Shown here in pieces: positions 60,128 to 64,000 of a stretch of 64,000 bases of DNA. The position numbers and the translations under genes are program-made. The stretch comes from Spirilliplanes yamanashiensis. GTDB taxonomy: Bacteria > Actinomycetota > Actinomycetes > Mycobacteriales > Micromonosporaceae. Numbering within the stretch: the stretch's first letter is position 1; the number at the start of each line of letters is the position of its first letter. The notes under the pieces are model-generated. The model was given only the letters and a program-made list of their open reading frames with translations, made no database searches and was not told the origin of the DNA. The stretch covers positions 289,165 through 353,164 of the forward strand of contig NZ_BOOY01000036.1 in NCBI RefSeq assembly GCF_016863475.1. Direction: 5' to 3'.

Positions 60128-61417
60128 GTGGCACGGATCGGCGACGGCGGCGACCTACTGAAGTGCTCGTTCTGTGGGAAGTCGCAGAAGCAGGTCAAGA
60201 AGCTCATCGCGGGCCCAGGCGTCTACATCTGCGACGAGTGCATCGACCTGTGCAACGAGATCATCGAGGAAGAGCTCGCGGAGTCCGGCGAGGTCAAGTG
60301 GGAAGAACTTCCCAAGCCGATGGAGATCTGCGCCTTCCTCGACAACTACGTGGTGGGCCAGGACCAGGCCAAGCGCGCGCTGTCGGTGGCGGTCTACAAC
60401 CACTACAAGCGCATCCAGGCCGAGTCCGCCGGCGCCCCCGGCTCCAGCAGTGACGTCGAGGTCGCGAAGAGCAACATCATGCTCATCGGCCCCACGGGCT
60501 GCGGCAAGACGCACCTGGCGCAGACGCTCGCCCGCATGCTGAACGTCCCGTTCGCCATCGCCGACGCGACGGCGCTGACGGAGGCGGGCTACGTCGGCGA
60601 GGACGTCGAGAACATCCTGCTCAAGTTGATACAGGCCGCCGACTACGACGTGAAGCGCGCCGAGACGGGCATCGTCTACATCGACGAGGTCGACAAGATC
60701 GCCCGCAAGAGCGAGAACCCGTCGATCACCCGCGACGTCTCCGGCGAGGGCGTGCAGCAGGCGCTGCTGAAGATCCTCGAGGGCACGGTCGCGAACGTGC
60801 CGCCGCAGGGCGGCCGCAAGCACCCCCACCAGGAGTTCATCCAGATCGACACGACGAACGTGCTGTTCATCGTGGGCGGCGCGTTCGCCGGGCTGGACCG
60901 CATCATCGAGTCCCGGGTGGGCCAGGGCGGCGTCGGGTTCGGCGCGCACCTGCGCTCGGTCTCGGAGCGCAACACCGACGACATCTTCGGCAAGGTGATG
61001 CCGGAGGACATGCTGAAGTTCGGCCTGATCCCCGAGTTCATCGGCCGTCTGCCGGTCATCACCACGGTGCGCAACCTCGACCGCGAGGCGCTCATCAAGA
61101 TTCTGACCGAGCCCCGCAACGCGCTCTTCAAGCAGTACCAGCGGCTTTTCGAGCTGGACGGCGTGGAGCTGGAGTTCGACCAGGGCGCCCTCGACGCGAT
61201 CGCCGACCAGGCGATGCTGCGCGGCACCGGCGCCCGCGGCCTCCGGGCGATCATGGAGGAAGTCCTCCAGAACGTCATGTACGAGGTCCCGAGCAACCCG
61301 GACGCCGCCCGCGTGCTCATCACGCGCGAGGTCGTCATGGAGAACGTCAACCCCACGATCGTCCCGCGCGAGTTCGTCGGCCGCCGGCGCCGCGACCGCG
61401 AGGAGAAGTCGGCCTGA
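60128..61417 (+). CDS. clpX: ATP-dependent Clp protease ATP-binding subunit ClpX
   Basis: This 429-residue AAA+ unfoldase has an N-terminal C4 zinc domain (C-S-F-C-G-K and C-D-E-C-I-D-L-C), Walker A G-P-T-G-C-G-K-T, Walker [10 protein letters not shown], and sensor 2 G-A-R-G-L-R. The V-E-N-I-L pore-region neighbour is also present. It delivers substrates to ClpP1P2. GTG 60128 has a GGAGAA site. The 210 bp before it contain the hairpin above and could carry its own promoter. Confidence 0.97.
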   Translation: MARIGDGGDLLKCSFCGKSQKQVKKLIAGPGVYICDECIDLCNEIIEEELAESGEVKWEELPKPMEICAFLDNYVVGQDQAKRALSVAVYNHYKRIQAESAGAPGSSSDVEVAKSNIMLIGPTGCGKTHLAQTLARMLNVPFAIADATALTEAGYVGEDVENILLKLIQAADYDVKRAETGIVYIDEVDKIARKSENPSITRDVSGEGVQQALLKILEGTVANVPPQGGRKHPHQEFIQIDTTNVLFIVGGAFAGLDRIIESRVGQGGVGFGAHLRSVSERNTDDIFGKVMPEDMLKFGLIPEFIGRLPVITTVRNLDREALIKILTEPRNALFKQYQRLFELDGVELEFDQGALDAIADQAMLRGTGARGLRAIMEEVLQNVMYEVPSNPDAARVLITREVVMENVNPTIVPREFVGRRRRDREEKSA

Positions 61418-61465
61418 CGGCCTCGATCGTCTGCGCACGTCCGCCGCACTGACGGACCGCTCGCT

Positions 61466-61486
61466 CCCGCGCGCACCGGGCGCGGG
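61466..61486 (+). terminator. Hairpin after clpX
   Basis: CCCGCGC and GCGCGGG are perfect 7-bp arms with a 7-base loop, 48 bp after the clpX stop. This is the likely end of the clp transcript. Confidence 0.55.
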
Positions 61487-61564
61487 CGGCCGCAGGCTGC
61501 GCTGAACGCTCGCCTACGACCACCCGCACCCTGCCGGGTCCGCGGTCCACGACCACGGCGGCAC

Positions 61565-61854
61565 AATGCCGCGGTGACATCCCTGCCCGACTTGGGTTCG
61601 TGGGCCACGGCCGTCGCGGCACCATCCCGCGGTCACCTTGCGGCCCGACCGGGGTCCGTGGGCCACGACCGTCGCGGCACCATCCCGCGGTCACCTTGCG
61701 GCCCGACCGGGGTTCGTGGGTCACGACCGTCGCGGCACCATCCCGCGGTCACCTTGCGGCCCGACCGGGGTTCGTGGGTCACGACCGGCGCGGCACAATG
61801 CCGCGGTGACGTACCTGCCCGACCTGATCGCCCGGCTGGAACGCGGCGACCGCC
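61565..61854 (+). repeat. 58-bp direct repeats derived from a promoter and start region
   Basis: Five tandem copies start at 61565, 61623, 61681, 61739 and 61797, exactly 58 bp apart. Copies 2-4 are nearly identical. The first and last share CACAAT, GCCGCG, then GTGAC and CCTGCCCGAC. In the last copy this is the real start of the acetyltransferase gene. The unit therefore corresponds to promoter, start codon and first codons. Copies 2-4 have lost the start (GTGAC to GTCAC). There are no unique spacers, so this is not CRISPR. Confidence 0.88.
61771..61805 (+). promoter_or_regulatory. Putative leaderless promoter of the GNAT gene inside the last repeat
   Basis: A -10-like CACAAT (61794-61799) has TTCGTG 17 bp upstream (61771-61776) and six bases downstream to the GTG at 61806. 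CGCGGCA-CAA-TGCCGCG (61789-61805) forms a perfect palindrome over the -10 box, which could be an operator. Confidence 0.5.
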
Positions 61855-62450
61855 TGCCCGCCGACCCCTGGCTGACGGTCCTGCCGGCCCCGCGCCCGGA
61901 CCGCGCCGCCGTCCTCGCCTTCCCCGGCCGCGTCGTGGTGGCCGCCGCCGTCACCCCGCGGTGGGTGGCCGCGGCCCTGCCGTCGGACGACCTGGGCGCG
62001 CCCCTGAACCCGCCGTTCCTGTCGGCGCTGGAGGCGGAGCTGGGCCTCGCGGTCAACAACGTCGACGTCCTGCTGCTGGCGGGCCCGCTGCAGGGCGACC
62101 CGCCGGAGCCGCTCCGCCCGGCGCCCGGCCACGATCACCCGCGCGCCGCCCGCGCCCGGCGCTACCGCGACGACGTGGAGGTCCTCCAGGCCGACGGCGG
62201 CGTGCTCATCCTGGGCCGCGGCCTGGCGGGCCGCCACGAGGCCGCCGTCGAGGTCGACCCGGCGCACCGCGGCACGGGCCTGGGCCGCCGCCTGGCGGCG
62301 TCGGCCCGCCACCTGACCAGCGACGGCCGCCCGGTGTGGGCCCAGGTGGCCCCGGGCAACGCGGCGAGCCTGCGCGCCTTCCTCGCCGCCGGGTACACCC
62401 CGGTGGGAGCCGAGGCGCTGCTCCTGCCGCCCGGCCTGGCGCTCGGTTGA
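61806..62450 (+). CDS. GNAT-family N-acetyltransferase
   Basis: This 214-residue protein has its GNAT acetyl-CoA site in residues about 140-160: A-A-V-E-V-D-P-A-H-R-G-T-G-L-G-R-R-L-A. The N-terminal 120 residues are less conserved. The substrate is unknown. GTG 61806 is fixed by the upstream -10 box and by similarity with the first repeat copy (GTGACAT...). No ribosome-binding site precedes it. Confidence 0.88.
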   Translation: MTYLPDLIARLERGDRLPADPWLTVLPAPRPDRAAVLAFPGRVVVAAAVTPRWVAAALPSDDLGAPLNPPFLSALEAELGLAVNNVDVLLLAGPLQGDPPEPLRPAPGHDHPRAARARRYRDDVEVLQADGGVLILGRGLAGRHEAAVEVDPAHRGTGLGRRLAASARHLTSDGRPVWAQVAPGNAASLRAFLAAGYTPVGAEALLLPPGLALG

Positions 62451-62508
62451 GCCGGCCGGGGGAGTGGGTAGCCGGTCCGGGCCCGGCGACAGCGCGGGCC
62501 CGGGGTTC

Positions 62509-62520
62509 TACGCTCGGGGC
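62509..62520 (+). promoter_or_regulatory. Putative leaderless promoter of the carbon-nitrogen hydrolase gene
   Basis: TACGCT at 62509-62514 is followed by six bases and ATG 62521. Confidence 0.5.
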
Positions 62521-63315
<795 letters not shown>

Positions 63316-63353
63316 CGCGGTGCGGCCGGGCACACGATCGTGTGAGCCGCGCC

Positions 63354-63569
63354 TCAGAGATCCTGCAGGATCACGCCGATCACGGTCAGGCAGACGATGG
63401 CGCCGCCGGTCAGCAGCAGGGCCAGCGACATGCGCGACGGGCCGCGCTGGGCGAGCCGGAACACCGCCGCCACGACCGCCACCAGCACGAACCCGCCGAT
63501 GACGGCCTGCCACATCGGCAGGAGCAGGCCCACGAGGGCGTCCTGGGCGAGCGGCGGCGTCGGGGACAT
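63354..63569 (-). CDS. Small two-helix membrane protein
   Basis: The product has 71 residues with two helices (W-Q-A-V-I-G-G-F-V-L-V-A-V-V-A-A-V and L-A-L-L-L-T-G-G-A-I-V-C-L-T-V-I-G-V-I) joined by a basic loop. ATG 63569 lacks a strong ribosome-binding site. No family is known. It is convergent with the hydrolase gene, and reads away from the promoter-rich right end. Confidence 0.7.
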   Translation of the reverse strand: MSPTPPLAQDALVGLLLPMWQAVIGGFVLVAVVAAVFRLAQRGPSRMSLALLLTGGAIVCLTVIGVILQDL

Positions 63570-63758
63570 CCGCCCACTCTGTCACGGACGGTCTCGCGAT
63601 GCGGCCCGCGGAGCGGTCTCCGTCGATTTGCGTCCGGCGGCGGCGCCGCGTAACTTTGCCTCTGCCCACGGGGAAGCCGGGCAGATCGGGTCGAACCGGT
63701 CGGTCAGGCGGAGACGAGGGATGCTCGGGCGGGGTGAGCATGTTCCGGCAAACGGGAC

Positions 63759-63787
63759 TTGCGCTCACGAGAACGACCGGGTAAGGT
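63759..63787 (+). promoter_or_regulatory. Outward promoter P1 at the right end
   Basis: TTGCGC (63759-63764), 17-bp spacer, TAAGGT (63782-63787): a good housekeeping-sigma promoter pointing out of the window. Confidence 0.65.
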
Positions 63788-63924
63788 TGACAAGCCAGCA
63801 GGGATCCGGGCGGGCTGATCGCGGAAGCGATCGCCGGTCGGCCTGCGAGGCCACTTCTCCGAAACGACTTCTCGCCGGTCACGGCGGGCGTCAGCACGGG
63901 GATTTTGGGCGAGGCGGGCGCGAT

Positions 63925-63953
63925 TTGCGCCGGCGAAATCGACCAGCTAGGTT
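63925..63953 (+). promoter_or_regulatory. Outward promoter P2 at the right end
   Basis: TTGCGC (63925-63930), 17-bp spacer, TAGGTT (63948-63953): the same -35 hexamer and spacing as P1, 166 bp downstream. The rest of 63570-64000 has no credible gene and is less GC-rich than average. Confidence 0.65.
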
Positions 63954-64000
63954 TACGCAGTCGCCTTGAGACTGGGTTCCGGAAACGGAGCCGGGATCAA

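Noticed and set aside
61565..61854. CRISPR array
   Set aside because: The units are contiguous with a fixed 58-bp period and no unique spacers, and no cas genes are present.

Overview
The window is very GC-rich, densely packed DNA with many GTG starts and 1-4 bp stop/start overlaps. It encodes a mycothiol-dependent-nitroreductase-family protein, paired ClpP1/ClpP2, an ECF42 sigma factor with its DGPF partner, class F sortase, HbO and EttA. That set points to an actinobacterium. The mix of conserved small proteins of unknown function (for example one ending in GGASDRW) looks most like Micromonosporaceae, but this is judged from memory and not from a search. Nearly everything is ordinary chromosomal content. 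No prophage, integrase, insertion sequence, CRISPR array or defence island was seen.

Layout. 1-14264 holds a split cobalamin locus: the cobD C-terminus, cobQ and a coupled P-loop kinase-like gene; then a peptidase, an ATP-dependent DNA ligase, a membrane protein and SURF1; then cobB, a class A PBP on the opposite strand, and a cobC-like aminotransferase-cobT-cysG/cobA operon. 14312-17084 holds two ECF sigma modules. 17143-18540 is otsA, cut by one in-frame amber codon. 18671-24764 holds ettA, a hotdog thioesterase, a YbjN protein, a secreted beta-propeller and a truncated haemoglobin. 24796-33531 holds an MFS transporter, DCC and HTTM proteins, MscS, an HNH nuclease, a decayed FAD monooxygenase and a class F sortase next to a candidate substrate. 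33559-43674 holds Uma2, PepN, a DsbA-like protein, a DUF1015 protein, an esterase, RpiB, a heavily decayed Eis-type acetyltransferase and an SDR. 43758-55933 holds a glycosyltransferase, a CAP protein, a Tat-exported flavoprotein, a reductase-methyltransferase fusion, an ArsR/SRPBCC pair with a clear operator, and a subtilase with Trp-rich repeats. 55958-61417 holds two tRNA genes and the proteostasis block tig-clpP1-clpP2-clpX. 61565-61854 is a 58-bp tandem repeat that appears to be made from the promoter and start region of the next gene. The right end (63570-64000) has no gene but carries two well-spaced tandem promoters pointing out of the window.

How the genes work together. CysG/CobA makes precorrin-2. 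CobB and CobQ amidate the corrin ring. The CobC-like enzyme and CobD would supply and attach aminopropanol phosphate. CobT activates the lower ligand. Tig folds nascent chains, and ClpX feeds substrates to the mixed ClpP1P2 protease under probable ClgR control.

Most notable are: (1) otsA interrupted only by CAG-to-TAG; (2) a CobB whose glutaminase cysteine position reads glycine; (3) at least three decayed genes (monooxygenase, Eis-type GNAT, DUF899) within about 25 kb; (4) the 58-bp promoter/start repeats; (5) the outward tandem promoters at the right edge, which may drive a stable-RNA operon just outside; (6) a recurrent -10-box/6-nt/start-codon layout suggesting many leaderless mRNAs. I did not find a clearly new multi-gene system.
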